From: Bacillus chungangensis
Lineage (GTDB): Bacteria; Bacillota; Bacilli; Bacillales; Bacillaceae_C
Assembly (NCBI RefSeq): GCF_030812995.1
Contig: NZ_JAUSTT010000002.1
Coordinates: 1-64,000, forward strand
Reading direction: 5' to 3'
DNA: 64,000 bases
Part shown: piece by piece, positions 40,817-49,624 of the stretch
How positions within the stretch are numbered: the first letter of the stretch is position 1
Layout of the letters: each line of letters opens with the position of its first letter
Made by a program: the position numbers and the translations under genes
The notes under the pieces: model-generated
Seen by the model: only the letters and a program-made list of their open reading frames with translations
Told to the model about the DNA's origin: nothing
The model's database searches: none

Positions 40817-41032
40817 ATGAAAAACAGACTGGAAGAAATACGTAAAAAACATAGAATAAGTCAGGAAGAACTGGCCACAGCTTTAGAGGTAACCAGACAA
40901 ACAATTGGTTCACTCGAAAATGGAAGATATAACCCATCTATTATTTTGGCATTTAAGATTGCACGATATTTTAAAATGAGTATTGAAGAAATTTTTATCT
41001 ATGAGGAGGAAACAAATAATGAAAAAAAATAA
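40817..41032 (+). CDS. XRE-family HTH regulator
   Basis: This 71-residue protein is little more than a helix-turn-helix: RKKHRISQEELATALEVTRQ then TIGSLENGRYNPSIILAFKI. It resembles YozG/YgzD-type small repressors that accompany a membrane protein. The next gene overlaps its end by 14 bp, so they form an operon. Confidence 0.88.
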   Translation: MKNRLEEIRKKHRISQEELATALEVTRQTIGSLENGRYNPSIILAFKIARYFKMSIEEIFIYEEETNNEKK

Positions 41033-41447
41033 TTTAGAGTGGTCTTTAGTAATTGTGGGTTTCTTACTTTTACTATCAGGGATTTTTTTGGGATTTGTTG
41101 GTGCAGAGGTTTTAAAAATTCCATTTATTAGAATGGATTTAGTTCCAATAGCAGTTGGGTTTTGCGGGGGTTTATTATTTGTTATGGGCGGTTCTACGAT
41201 CATGCACGAAAAATATAAGACAAAAGAACAACATATCAAGGAAAATGACGAACGAAATATCACAATTATACAAAATGCGAAATCTAAAACATTTGACTTG
41301 ATGACTATTCTATTTTCTTTTGGTCTCTTAGCACTAGCAATGTTTGGTTATATGAATAAGGTATCTTTTTTTAGTCTCATAGGGCTATTTTTTATATGCC
41401 AAGTTTACTGTGGCTTTCAATTCTTGATGTATACTAAAAAAATGTAG
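41019..41447 (+). CDS. Four-TM membrane protein paired with the XRE regulator
   Basis: This protein of about 142 residues has TM segments near 8-28, 38-56, 95-112 and 118-136. Between TM2 and TM3 lies a charged loop with KENDERNITIIQNAKSKTFD. The ENDER segment followed by paired TMs is typical of DUF2178-type proteins found after small XRE regulators. The ATG at 41019 has GAGGAGG upstream. Function unknown. Confidence 0.75.
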   Translation: MKKNNLEWSLVIVGFLLLLSGIFLGFVGAEVLKIPFIRMDLVPIAVGFCGGLLFVMGGSTIMHEKYKTKEQHIKENDERNITIIQNAKSKTFDLMTILFSFGLLALAMFGYMNKVSFFSLIGLFFICQVYCGFQFLMYTKKM

Positions 41448-41477
41448 AGGAGGGTATTTTTTAACCCTCTTTCCACA
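41446..41477 (+). terminator. Terminator of the XRE operon
   Basis: AGAGGAGGGT and AACCCTCTT pair around a T-rich loop directly after the stop codon. Confidence 0.65.
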
Positions 41478-41582
41478 CTTTTTCCGTTTTGATCTCTGAA
41501 GATCGCATTTGAGTCATCTTTTTTTGATACGATTTTTTTATTTCTTATATATTAACGGCAGCAGATAGTATGATCTATAATC

Positions 41583-42125
41583 CTATTGAGTTATAATTCC
41601 ATAATACACCAGATCTTCATATCGATTTTCTTTCCTTACATGGTCAATTAATATCCCTTCTTTTTTCATTCCTAATTTTTGCAAAACCCTTCCTGAAGCT
41701 GGATTTGAATTAAAGCAACGAGCAAATACTTTATGGTATTGCTTTTCATCAAATGCAAATTGTAATATAGCTTGCGCTGCCTCTGTAGCATATCCATTTC
41801 CCCAAAATTCTTCACCTATCCAATAGGCCATTTCACCATTATTAAACTTTTGGTTGTTAGATAGCGCTATAGCTCCATATAATTCTCCTCTTTCCTTATC
41901 TGTTATAGCAAATTCATATAATTTATTAGCATTAAAATTATCAAGATGATGTTCAATCCACGATAAAGCATCCTCTATAGAGTATGGATAAGGCAAGTAC
42001 AATGTATTTTTATAAATATTATAATTATTACAAAGTTTAGTAGCAGCTACTGCATCAGATTTTTGAAACAGTCTTAGTACTAGCCTTTTAGTGATAATTG
42101 TTTTATTTTGATTATCATATATCAT
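41583..42125 (-). CDS. GNAT acetyltransferase, RimJ/RimL type
   Basis: This 180-residue protein has TKRLVLRLFQKSDAVAATKL at the N-terminus, AYWIGEEFWGNGYATEAAQA (the acetyl-CoA loop) and NPASGRVLQKLGMKKEG. These features mark the ribosomal-protein N-acetyltransferase-like branch. Substrate unknown. Confidence 0.88.
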   Translation of the reverse strand: MIYDNQNKTIITKRLVLRLFQKSDAVAATKLCNNYNIYKNTLYLPYPYSIEDALSWIEHHLDNFNANKLYEFAITDKERGELYGAIALSNNQKFNNGEMAYWIGEEFWGNGYATEAAQAILQFAFDEKQYHKVFARCFNSNPASGRVLQKLGMKKEGILIDHVRKENRYEDLVYYGIITQ

Positions 42126-42436
42126 AAGAAATCCTCCCTACATTATATGAGATAGTACTAATATCTTAATTGTATCTCTTGAAAACTCAATTCCGTTGAT
42201 TCAATTGTAACAGAATGTTCTAGATTATTTGACGATTCTTTAGAATCATCTTTATATTTCTGTTATTTAAGCACCTATGGAATTGGTTCCCCTCTTGGGA
42301 TACTATTAATAATTTATCTTCCTTTTTTGTCGTTTTTACCCGAATTACGTCAGAATTTTTGTTTTTTTCTTATCTATCATTTATTTTTATTAGTTGTTAT
42401 TCTATCTTTAGAACATTCTGAAAGGCGGTGTGTAGT
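42126..42436. other. 311-bp intergenic stretch
   Basis: AT-rich with no gene seen. It should contain the promoter of the secreted peptide gene at 42437. I could not identify a convincing sigma-factor site. Confidence 0.3.
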
Positions 42437-42556
42437 ATGAAAAAGTTACTAAGTGTTTTTTTAATTTTAGGCTTCGTGGTCTTATTTGTTCCAACTGACG
42501 CATCAGCGTCATGCTCTGGTAGTTCTTCGCCTAGAGCAACAGCATGCCCATATTAA
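42437..42556 (+). CDS. Small secreted two-cysteine peptide 1
   Basis: This 39-residue precursor has a classic signal peptide (MKKLLSVFLILGFVVLFVPT then DASA). The predicted mature peptide is SCSGSSSPRATACPY, with two cysteines and a C-terminal C-x-Tyr. A GGCGGTG ribosome binding site is 8 bp upstream and a GGGGCT/AGCCCC hairpin follows. I know no family. The gene at 44236 has the same plan. Confidence 0.65.
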   Translation: MKKLLSVFLILGFVVLFVPTDASASCSGSSSPRATACPY

Positions 42557-42591
42557 TTCCCTTTGGGCACTTATTTTCCTCACCTTCTTTT

Positions 42592-42612
42592 AAAGGGGCT
42601 ATACAGCCCCCA
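42592..42612 (+). terminator. Hairpin after secreted peptide 1
   Basis: AGGGGCT and AGCCCCC form a short GC stem 36 bp after the stop codon. Confidence 0.5.
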
Positions 42613-42751
42613 TATTTGATTAGATTAGTCAATGAATCTCTTTTTCTATAGTTCAATATACAAGTGAAGAAAGTCTTTGTAACAACGAAACCCAATAAAT
42701 TTCTGTATGCCACAGAGTGTTCCTCAAAAACTCAATAAAATTTCTTACATA

Positions 42752-42790
42752 GCCGATTGATTTTATTAAAAAATCAGTCGGCTTTTTAGT
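42752..42790 (+). terminator. Terminator-like hairpin upstream of the Spo0E-like gene
   Basis: AGCCGATTGATTTT pairs with AAAATCAGTCGGCT and is followed by TTTTAG. It insulates the Spo0E-like gene from the peptide gene. Confidence 0.7.
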
Positions 42791-42978
42791 TCATAGACGA
42801 TCTACAGAATAAAAATGTTGTTGTAATTGCAAACAGAAATGGATAGTAATCAGATCTTATCTGAAACCCTATCCATTCTTTTATTTTGCAAATAAAATGT
42901 AGTGCAGTGTTTTTATTAATCAATGCATATTTTCTTCCTCTGTTATAGAAACTAAGAAAAAAATTTGGAGGAAAAAAT

Positions 42979-43149
42979 ATGTCAAATAACAAACTTGAAG
43001 ACTTAAGTCGAAAAATTGAAAAATTAAGAAAGCAGCTTAATGAGCTTGGAAAAGTAAAATCCCTATACGATCCAGAAGTCGTTGACACAAGCCAAAAGCT
43101 AGATGAATTACTAAATGAATACGAACGATTGAAAAATACAATATCATAA
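42979..43149 (+). CDS. Spo0E-like phosphatase (YisI/YnzD type)
   Basis: This 56-residue protein has two helices. The first is KIEKLRKQLNELGKVKSLYD and the second contains TSQKLDELLNEYERL, with the SQxLDxLLNxY signature of Spo0E-family Spo0A~P phosphatases. It lacks the tail of the spo0E product at 2714, so it resembles the short paralogues YisI and YnzD. GGAGG precedes the ATG. Confidence 0.9.
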   Translation: MSNNKLEDLSRKIEKLRKQLNELGKVKSLYDPEVVDTSQKLDELLNEYERLKNTIS

Positions 43150-43329
43150 TTCATATTTAATACAGGATCTGCACTTTCCACATAGATGAAAGCATTGTAA
43201 AAAACTTATGATACTGTCGTTAATGATTTACCTTCCTTTCATTAAAACAAAAAAACACCTCAAATGATGAGAGTGTCATGGTATAATATTCCACAATTAA
43301 TCGGATCACTCAAGGGTGATTTGGCTCAT

Positions 43330-43500
43330 CCTCTTCAAAGGGGGTGATGCTTATGCCGGTATTTGAAGCCACTTATAATTGCTTTCGGCGTACTGATCGC
43401 TATCTCAAGAGAAAAAGAAATAGACGCCTCTGAGGTTTGGACAACGGGGATCTATTTCTCCCTTGATGGGACGTCTTTATTTCATCATTGTATTATATAC
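43330..43500 (+). pseudogene. Frame-disrupted holin-like toxin (Hol_Tox) locus
   Basis: GGGGGTGATGCTT leads into ATG for MPVFEA (43352), then a one-base shift gives LIIAFGVLIAISREKEID, the hydrophobic core of small holin-like toxins. An inverted pair AGACG/CGTCT (43420 and 43470 regions) follows, as is usual for this family. The shift may be decay or may reflect a different start (TTG at 43363). Type I toxin status is inferred only. Confidence 0.4.
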
Positions 43501-43655
43501 AGATTTAGACATCTTATACGTAAGAGAGCCATTGTCATTTTCAATTATGTCACTTACACCACCTTCTTTGATCTTAGCAATGACCTCATCACATTTTGAT
43601 CTTCAAACAATGAAGCTGGCAATTTAAATTATGAAGTTATTATGATCTATTTTTA

Positions 43656-43877
43656 TCATTTTATTTGAAAGACTTTTTTAATAATGCGCATAATGAACTC
43701 ATCAAACAATGATTTTATGATAATAATCAAAGCAAGGACATTCACAATTGGTAACAGCGCAATGATTACTTCCACTATTCCTGTCTTTGTACCAAGTGAT
43801 TCATGTAATTTTTTTATCGAATACCATGTTAATAAGATAGGAAATATATAAATAAAAAATATGAAATCCCAATCCAT
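43656..43877 (-). CDS. Small two-TM protein, unknown
   Basis: This 73-residue protein has TM segments near 5-20 and 36-58, with a KLHESLGTKTG loop and a basic end (RIIKKVFQIK). No family recognised. Confidence 0.5.
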   Translation of the reverse strand: MDWDFIFFIYIFPILLTWYSIKKLHESLGTKTGIVEVIIALLPIVNVLALIIIIKSLFDEFIMRIIKKVFQIK

Positions 43878-44235
43878 AGCTTATCCCACCTCAAATTTTA
43901 CATGTTACCACAACATCATTATACCTAGCACCCTTTAACTTATCACTCCTTTCTCTATCATTTTTATCAAAAAAGACTGTTTCTTTCCTATGTTCACTCG
44001 AAATCATGATAGTTATATCCTTCTCATGACAAAGTATAGGAAAAGCACTCCAGAAGGATGCTATCGTTTATTAACGTTTCATTTTTGTCTAAAAAAGAAA
44101 AAGCATTAAAAACATAACTGTCTTCTTATTTTAAGGTAGGAGTTAAATTATTAACTATTATTTAAATTCTAAAAATTGAAATAAAATATTGCATTTACCA
44201 ATTCATTTATTATATAATAAATATAAGGAGGTGAT
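43878..44235. other. 358-bp stretch without a gene
   Basis: Nothing supportable beyond the ribosome binding site of the peptide gene at 44236. Confidence 0.3.
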
Positions 44236-44373
44236 ATGATGAAAAAGAAAATAGGTGCTCTTTTATTTGCTTTAGCACTTTTCGGAGCGACATCTGCTTC
44301 TGCAGCGTCTGTCATTACTCCAAATGGTCCTATTTGTTATTGGACACCAGCTGGTTGGATGTGCGAATATTAA
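44236..44373 (+). CDS. Small secreted two-cysteine peptide 2
   Basis: This 45-residue precursor has the signal peptide MMKKKIGALLFALALFGATS then ASA. The mature part ends CYWTPAGWMCEY. It has two cysteines nine residues apart, three aromatics between and around them, and a final C-x-Tyr as in the peptide at 42437. A perfect AAGGAGGTGAT lies just upstream, and a terminator (CCACTT/AAGTGG, T7) ends the unit at 44440. It could be a bacteriocin-like or signalling peptide; there is no adjacent modification or export gene. Confidence 0.7.
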   Translation: MMKKKIGALLFALALFGATSASAASVITPNGPICYWTPAGWMCEY

Positions 44374-44408
44374 GAACATTTTTTAAATAAATAGTGATTT
44401 TGTATATA

Positions 44409-44441
44409 AAACATTTATCCACTTTTTAAGTGGCTATTTTT
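44409..44441 (+). terminator. Terminator of secreted peptide 2
   Basis: ATCCACTT and AAGTGGCT form a hairpin followed by ATTTTTTTG. Confidence 0.8.
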
Positions 44442-44736
44442 TTGTTTAGAAAAAACAAATATTAAATGATTGCCTTCATGTGCCACACATCTTGGAACGT
44501 ATACGCTAGTTTGCCTATCATTAATATATTAGTCCTCTAATAATCTGATCAGACAGCCCCTAACCAATTCACGCTCTGTTCCCATTTCGATCCATATCTT
44601 GACAACAATTTACTCACGTTTATTTATTCAAAATTTCGTGTAATACAGCCTATTTTCAAATTATTAGGTTGTTGTCCAACCATTAGACGGTTGTCTTTCA
44701 TAGTATTAAATATACTCTTTTAAAGGAGGTTCTGTC
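44442..44736. other. Upstream region of the CotD-like gene
   Basis: No gene seen. CATAGTATTA at about 44699-44708 fits the sigma-K -10 form CATANNNTA, with an AC about 15 bp before it, which suits a late mother-cell gene. This is a weak single-site call. Confidence 0.35.
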
Positions 44737-45060
44737 ATGTATCATAAAACTTGTCACTGTAAGAAGGGTCCAAAAGAATGCATATGCGGTTATCCACAAG
44801 CGAAACCAGCACAACAATTACCTACCAAAACGTTGCCAGCACAATATCAGCCAGTAAAACAGATCACAGAATTTGTAGGGCAAGACGTAGTCATTCCAGT
44901 TGTGCATCCAAGTCACACAACACAAATTAATCATACTACCTATAAACACATGCATTCTTATCCTCACACACAGTCTGTAGTTAATTCAGTATCACAAGAG
45001 CATTATTGCTGCTGTCCGCCAAAGAAACATCACGTATGTAAACCAAAAAAATATTGGTAA
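44737..45060 (+). CDS. cotD: CotD-like spore coat protein
   Basis: This 107-residue protein has the CotD core VVHPSHTTQINHTTYKHMHS then YPHTQS, and Cys/His/Lys-rich ends (CHCKKGPKECICG, CCCPPKKHHVCKPKK). CotD is an inner-coat protein made in the mother cell. AAAGGAGG precedes the ATG. The N-terminal Cys-rich extension is longer than in B. subtilis CotD. Confidence 0.85.
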   Translation: MYHKTCHCKKGPKECICGYPQAKPAQQLPTKTLPAQYQPVKQITEFVGQDVVIPVVHPSHTTQINHTTYKHMHSYPHTQSVVNSVSQEHYCCCPPKKHHVCKPKKYW

Positions 45061-45542
45061 TTTGTTTTAAAATTTATAGTACTCTATTCTTAATCGTTAA
45101 GGTGGTATAAAAACGCCGCCTAGATGCATTTTGAAGTATTTTTGGATTATTCTTGCTAACCAGTAACTTAAGGAATTCCCGGGCAAGTGTAAACAGTGGT
45201 CTGGGTTCTTTTCAATCTTTTAAACTTAACTAGGAGAGGGTTCTCGCAAGGCACCACTGACTATAACAAATATCTTCTAGTATTTTATGATCTTCATTTA
45301 ATAAAGTTCTTTATTTTGTTAGTGGTGAGAAAAAACGCATTTCTAAACAAATGTTTCATCACGTTGTGTAATAAAAAAAATGCTTTTCAGGGGAAGGGAA
45401 TATGGTTATCTTAGACGTCCAAAGGGGCGTCTTTTTTTTTTCGAAAAATTGAGGCATTTACCTATTTTTATCATATAAGGTTTCATATTTTTTATATTGA
45501 CATAGGCTATACAGAATACAAAATGAGAAAGAAGGTGGGCAA
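45061..45542. other. Region between CotD-like and His-rich genes
   Basis: No convincing gene. A strong terminator-like hairpin lies at 45411-45441 (AGACGTCC/GGGCGTCT plus T10). A 72-codon frame at 45196-45414 lacks a ribosome binding site and I do not accept it. Confidence 0.4.
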
Positions 45543-45806
45543 ATGCCAAACCCATATTTTCCTGGATATCGTGATATGCATTATGGTCCATACCATACTG
45601 GCTATCATGGGCACGCATATCCACATCACCACCATCATGGGCACCATCACCATGGGCACCATCATGGGCATCATCATTATCATCATGGACATGATTATGG
45701 ACATCAAACACAACTTCAATTGCAACATCAAGGATACAGTCCTCACCATATACACCATGTACATCATAAGCATCCTCATCACCATCACGAGTACTATTGG
45801 GAATGA
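45543..45806 (+). CDS. Histidine-rich protein, probable coat component
   Basis: This 87-residue protein has about 35 histidines, arranged as HHHHHGHHHHGHHHGHHH and later HHIHHVHHKHPHHHH, with Tyr/Gly/Pro between. It has no signal peptide. Such runs bind Ni, Zn or Cu. Position next to a CotD-like gene suggests a spore coat or metal-buffering role, by context only. An AAGGTGGG ribosome binding site precedes it. Confidence 0.7.
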   Translation: MPNPYFPGYRDMHYGPYHTGYHGHAYPHHHHHGHHHHGHHHGHHHYHHGHDYGHQTQLQLQHQGYSPHHIHHVHHKHPHHHHEYYWE

Positions 45807-45812
45807 ATTCTT

Positions 45813-45848
45813 AGAAGAAGATAAGGGCAGTGCCCCTATCTTCTTTAC
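45813..45848 (+). terminator. Terminator of the His-rich protein gene
   Basis: GAAGAAGATAAGGG pairs with CCCCTATCTTCTT, 10 bp after the stop. Confidence 0.8.
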
Positions 45849-46166
45849 ATAATTATAGTTCGATGTTATTAACAAATGTTTCCCTACACAATATAATAAC
45901 TTATAAAAAAGGAACTATAGAATATTGCGGTCATCTACTGCGCAACGTTTTGCGATTGAAAAATATCTTTAAGCAATATCACTTTTATAGGTTATTTTAT
46001 ACCACTCAACGAGCAAAAATCGGAGCTTTCTTAAGTATGAATCCATTATAAAAGTACCGTTCCATCAGGGTAACAACAGCATGATTCTTTATGATAAAAT
46101 CATTGAAGAGGCTGCACATTTTTTCTCGAAAAACCTGCCTCAAAGCACAATATAAGGAGAATGATC
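45849..46166. other. 318-bp stretch before yjcH
   Basis: A short frame ends at 46155 with MILYDKIIEEAAHFFSKNLP just before the yjcH ribosome binding site. It lacks its own initiation signal and may be a gene remnant. Confidence 0.3.
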
Positions 46167-46892
46167 ATGGCTATTTCAAGGGGAACAATCAATGAAATCA
46201 AGTTTGAAAGCAAAGAATTAGAGGATATTATTCATATATTCATTTATTTGCCTGCAACATTTTCCACTTTATACAAGTATTCACTTTTAATTACTCAAGA
46301 TGGGAAAGACTATTTTCAACTGGGACGCATTACTCGCTTTGCCGATGAATTACTGCATAATCAAGAAATTGAAAATGTCATTATTGTTGGGATTCCTTAT
46401 AAAAATGTGGAAGATCGCACAAGTAAATATCATCCGAATGGAGAGCAAAATGAAGCATATATTCGTTTTCTTGCGCATGAGCTTGTCCCGTATCTAGATC
46501 AGATGTATCCAACTTATCAAGTAGGCAATGGACGAGCATTAATTGGCGATTCGATGGCTGCAACTGTCTCCTTAATGACTGCTGTAAAATACCCACATAC
46601 TTTTGGTAAAGTCATCATGCAAAGTCCATTTGTTAATGAAAAAGTGCTTGCTGAAATTAGTCAGCATCCCGAACCGCATTTGTTGGATATTTACCACGTA
46701 ATTGGCAACAAAGAAACAGAGGTTAAAACAACAAGCGGCGATATAAAAGATTTTTTAACACCGAATAGAACACTCCAAGCACTGATTAAGAGAAAAGGTT
46801 TTCCTTATTTTTATGAAGAATTTGAAGGAGATCATACTTGGAAGTATTGGCAATCTGATTTAAAGAGAGCACTTAAAAAAATGTTTTCATGA
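46167..46892 (+). CDS. yjcH: Putative esterase, YjcH-like
   Basis: This 241-residue alpha/beta-hydrolase of the esterase-D type has the nucleophile elbow GDSMAATVSL (Ser in GDSMA) and a late His in EEFEGDHTWKYW. The ATG at 46167 is chosen because AAGGAG is 7 bp upstream. It leads the yjcH-yjcG-yjcF order found in B. subtilis. Substrate unknown. Confidence 0.88.
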   Translation: MAISRGTINEIKFESKELEDIIHIFIYLPATFSTLYKYSLLITQDGKDYFQLGRITRFADELLHNQEIENVIIVGIPYKNVEDRTSKYHPNGEQNEAYIRFLAHELVPYLDQMYPTYQVGNGRALIGDSMAATVSLMTAVKYPHTFGKVIMQSPFVNEKVLAEISQHPEPHLLDIYHVIGNKETEVKTTSGDIKDFLTPNRTLQALIKRKGFPYFYEEFEGDHTWKYWQSDLKRALKKMFS

Positions 46893-47019
46893 AGATTCAA
46901 AGAAATATAAAAGATTCTCCCGCACCATATATAATTTTGCTAGAATTTGTTATAATTAAATAGATGTCTGTACCCTTTACAATCCCATCACTGTTTTATT
47001 TAAAAGGAGGTAGTGATCA

Positions 47020-47532
47020 ATGAAATATGGTGTTGCCATTTTTCCATCAAAAAAACTTCAAGACGTAGCGAACTCATATCGAAAACGCTATGATCCCCAT
47101 TATTCTCTCATCCCTCCGCATCTGACGATAAGAGATGCTTTTCATTCTAATCAAGAGGGGGGAGCATTTACAAAACAGTTAAAAGAAATAGCAATGAAAT
47201 ATGACCCTTTTACATTAAAGGTGTTCAAAGTAAGCTCCTTTCAACCCGTAAGCAATACCATTTATTTTAAAACCGAAACTCCAAAAGAGCTAGAAGGCTT
47301 ATATCATGATTTATACGAGGCACTACCTGGCGAAGAGCCCGAATATGCATTTGTCCCACATATTACAATAGCACAAAAACTCTCTAATGATGAACATTCA
47401 GATGTGTACGGACAGCTTCGAATGCTTGGTGTTGATCATGAAGAGGTAATTGATCGATTCCACCTTCTTTATCAGCTTGAAAATAGTTCATGGACAGTAT
47501 ATGAAACATTTCGATTAGGAAAGGATCAGTAG
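47020..47532 (+). CDS. yjcG: 2H phosphoesterase-like protein YjcG
   Basis: This 170-residue protein has the two HxT motifs of the 2'-5' RNA ligase/phosphodiesterase superfamily: [10 protein letters not shown] and [11 protein letters not shown]. subtilis YjcG has the same size and place. Its natural substrate is not known. Strong AAAGGAGG. Confidence 0.92.
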   Translation: MKYGVAIFPSKKLQDVANSYRKRYDPHYSLIPPHLTIRDAFHSNQEGGAFTKQLKEIAMKYDPFTLKVFKVSSFQPVSNTIYFKTETPKELEGLYHDLYEALPGEEPEYAFVPHITIAQKLSNDEHSDVYGQLRMLGVDHEEVIDRFHLLYQLENSSWTVYETFRLGKDQ

Positions 47533-47535
47533 AAC

Positions 47536-47961
47536 GTGAATGTTACAAAAGTTTCGACAGAACAGCAGCTAAAAGATGCCTTCTCCATTCGAAAAAAAGT
47601 CTTTATTGAAGAACAGCACGTGCCGGTTGAGATAGAAATGGATGAATATGAAAATGAATCGGCTCATTTTGTACTTTATGTGAATGAAAACCCTGCTGGC
47701 GCAGGCAGATTTAGAATAATCAACAACAATGGAAAAATTGAGCGAGTTTGCATTCTTCCTAGATATCGCGGCCTTGGTGCAGGAAATCATATCATGAAAG
47801 CCATTGAAGACTATGCGAAAACGATTGAAGTTTCAAGTATCGTTCTTCATGCACAGACGCATGCAATTCCGTTCTACAAAAAACTTGGCTATCAGGAAGA
47901 TTCTGAAGAGTTTTACGATGCAGGCATTCCACATAAATCAATGAAAAAATTTTTAGACTAA
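47536..47961 (+). CDS. yjcF: GNAT acetyltransferase YjcF
   Basis: This 141-residue protein has AFSIRKKVFIEEQHVPVEIE, the acetyl-CoA loop VCILPRYRGLGAGNHIMKAI, and a late FYKKLGYQ. It starts with GTG 3 bp after yjcG, so the two are cotranscribed. Terminator at 47962-47992. Confidence 0.92.
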   Translation: MNVTKVSTEQQLKDAFSIRKKVFIEEQHVPVEIEMDEYENESAHFVLYVNENPAGAGRFRIINNNGKIERVCILPRYRGLGAGNHIMKAIEDYAKTIEVSSIVLHAQTHAIPFYKKLGYQEDSEEFYDAGIPHKSMKKFLD

Positions 47962-47992
47962 AGAAAATCCTTGCTTTTGCAAGGATTTTCTA
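47962..47992. terminator. Terminator shared by yjcF and the facing gene
   Basis: AGAAAATCCTTGC and GCAAGGATTTTCT pair perfectly around TTTT between converging genes. Confidence 0.85.
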
Positions 47993-47997
47993 ATTAA

Positions 47998-48273
47998 TTA
48001 GATAAACTTTTGAATATTTGTCCCTTTCCCAGTAATCTCAGCAGCTTCAAATAAATCATACTGGTTTTTTTTCAAAGAAGATTTGGCCGTGCTTCTTTTT
48101 TTCTTTTGCCTTTTCATTACAGTTATTTTACCTTTTAATGTATCCTGAAAAGTTGTTGTTGTGAGGGCGGCTTTTTGAACGGGGGTTAGTGGAATCGGGT
48201 CATGTCTGTCAGGTATAGACCGCTCACGATATTGACTGTATTGATATTGTGGAATTGGTGCAATATATCCCAT
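47998..48273 (-). CDS. Small basic protein, unknown
   Basis: This protein of about 91 residues starts MGYIAPIPQYQYSQYRERSI, has a basic middle (KRQKKKRSTAKSSLKKNQYD) and ends KGTNIQKFI. GGAGGGG precedes the ATG at 48273. I do not recognise it. Its place beside spoVIF suggests sporulation. Confidence 0.6.
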   Translation of the reverse strand: MGYIAPIPQYQYSQYRERSIPDRHDPIPLTPVQKAALTTTTFQDTLKGKITVMKRQKKKRSTAKSSLKKNQYDLFEAAEITGKGTNIQKFI

Positions 48274-48354
48274 TTTCACCCCTCCTCATCCTTTGTTGCT
48301 TTTATTATACCCTCTTTTATTCAATCAAAACAATTATTTTTTGAATTTTCTTCT

Positions 48355-48618
48355 TTATTTTAATTTTGTTTTATTCAACATATCTGAAATGGTTGCAAAA
48401 TCTAATTTTTTTCCATCAGCTACGATAGAACGGACCATTTTATCTTCTAGCTCTCTAGGAACCGATCTGTTCGCAATTTTCGATACCTTTTTAATGATCC
48501 TTCTGACTGTATCTTCATCTTTAAAATTTGCATTCTGCAATGAGTTGGCCAAATCGACAATTTCTTTCATATTAACCCCTGTTTTTTCTTCGATACTTTT
48601 AAAAAATTGATTTTCCAT
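48355..48618 (-). CDS. spoVIF: Stage VI sporulation protein F
   Basis: This 87-residue protein begins MENQFFKSIEEKTGVNMKEI and contains DEDTVRRIIKKVSKIANRSV. This matches SpoVIF (YjcC), a forespore/mother-cell regulator needed for mature coat in B. subtilis. Neighbours agree with the yjc block. Confidence 0.88.
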   Translation of the reverse strand: MENQFFKSIEEKTGVNMKEIVDLANSLQNANFKDEDTVRRIIKKVSKIANRSVPRELEDKMVRSIVADGKKLDFATISDMLNKTKLK

Positions 48619-48881
48619 TCTTTTAGATGCCTCCCTTTCGACTACTCCATCATATGAAAAGATCTCATTTTTGGTGATAAAAAGAGGCTGCCTATCCTTT
48701 TATTAAGTTCAGAGGTTGAAAAAAGTCTAACTTCCATAAAAAGAAGTTATCTATTCAAGCTAATCTGTCTACTTGTCAATAAATCGGACATTTACTAAAT
48801 AGAATTGAAAAACGTATTTCTCACTTCTTCCTTTCACCTTTATCAGTTACATATGAGCAAAAGCAGATTGTTTAACAACAA

Positions 48882-48910
48882 AAAAATCAGTGGGGAAATA
48901 GCCCCACTGA
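48882..48910 (-). terminator. Terminator of the YjcZ-like gene
   Basis: On the minus strand TCAGTGGGG and CCCCACTGA pair and are followed by TTTTTTT. Confidence 0.85.
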
Positions 48911-48917
48911 AGTGCAT

Positions 48918-49043
48918 TTAACAGCAAAAACTTGCTCCCACAATAATAAGCAGGATAAAAAGAACTACGATTAACACAAAGGTAGAACCTCCGCCGCAAT
49001 AACCGCCATATCCGTAACCACCGTAACCAAAACCATAAGGCAT
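48918..49043 (-). CDS. YjcZ-family sporulation peptide
   Basis: This 41-residue protein begins [20 protein letters not shown]. It then has the conserved hydrophobic tail [17 protein letters not shown] and ends CC. This Gly/Tyr-rich head with a single TM tail defines the YjcZ family, common in spore-forming bacilli. GTGAGGTGACAG precedes the ATG. Role unknown. Confidence 0.9.
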   Translation of the reverse strand: MPYGFGYGGYGYGGYCGGGSTFVLIVVLFILLIIVGASFCC

Positions 49044-49159
49044 AGACTGTCACCTCACTTTTGTAATGAATCACTTATATCATATGTGGGGTGATATCAT
49101 TATGTCTGGGCAGTAATCCGTATTCGATAAGCTCTTATGACATATAATGGCCTATAACA

Positions 49160-49528
49160 TTAACCCTTTGGTTTAAAAAAGATAGCGCCAATTACTCCGA
49201 AAATAATTGCAGCAGAAATCCCTGAAGAAGTGATTTCAAACATCCCGGTTAGTACTCCTATAATTCCATGTGCTTCAGCCTCTTGCATCGCTCCCTTAAC
49301 AAGTGAATTTCCAAAACTTGTAATCGGAATTGTTGCTCCGGCACCAGCAAAATCGATTAGCCGATCATATAAACCAAATCCTGAAATAACAGCACCTACT
49401 GTGACTAATAAGCTTAATGTATGAGCAGGCGTTAGTTTGGCAACATCAAATAATAATTGGCCAATCACACAAATTAAACCACCAATGACAAACGCCCAAA
49501 AAAACATTGCTAACATAATTTCAACCAC
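49160..49528 (-). CDS. spoVAE: Stage V sporulation protein AE (SpoVAEb)
   Basis: This 122-residue, multi-TM protein has the SpoVAC/E core [20 protein letters not shown] then [10 protein letters not shown]. It is part of the SpoVA channel that moves dipicolinate in and out of the spore. It is the last gene of a C-D-E set. Confidence 0.92.
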   Translation of the reverse strand: MVEIMLAMFFWAFVIGGLICVIGQLLFDVAKLTPAHTLSLLVTVGAVISGFGLYDRLIDFAGAGATIPITSFGNSLVKGAMQEAEAHGIIGVLTGMFEITSSGISAAIIFGVIGAIFFKPKG

Positions 49529-49624
49529 CTTCCCGTCAACCTATAAAGACATTTGTACAGAATCATCTTTTATGACAATTCATGCTGTATTAGAGTTTCC
49601 CTCTTTATATACTCCTATTAAATT

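Noticed and set aside
42786-43181. 131-codon minus-strand frame
   Set aside because: It is antisense to the Spo0E-like gene at 42979, which has the signature residues and a good ribosome binding site.
45196-45414. 72-codon plus-strand frame
   Set aside because: No ribosome binding site, no recognisable domain, and it ends in a terminator region.
45406-45875. Met/Asp-rich frames antisense or out of frame to the His-rich gene
   Set aside because: Their odd composition is a by-product of the CAT/CAC-rich sequence of the His-rich gene.
46045-46155. Short frame ending MILYDKIIEEAAHFF...
   Set aside because: It has no initiation signal; at most a gene remnant before yjcH.
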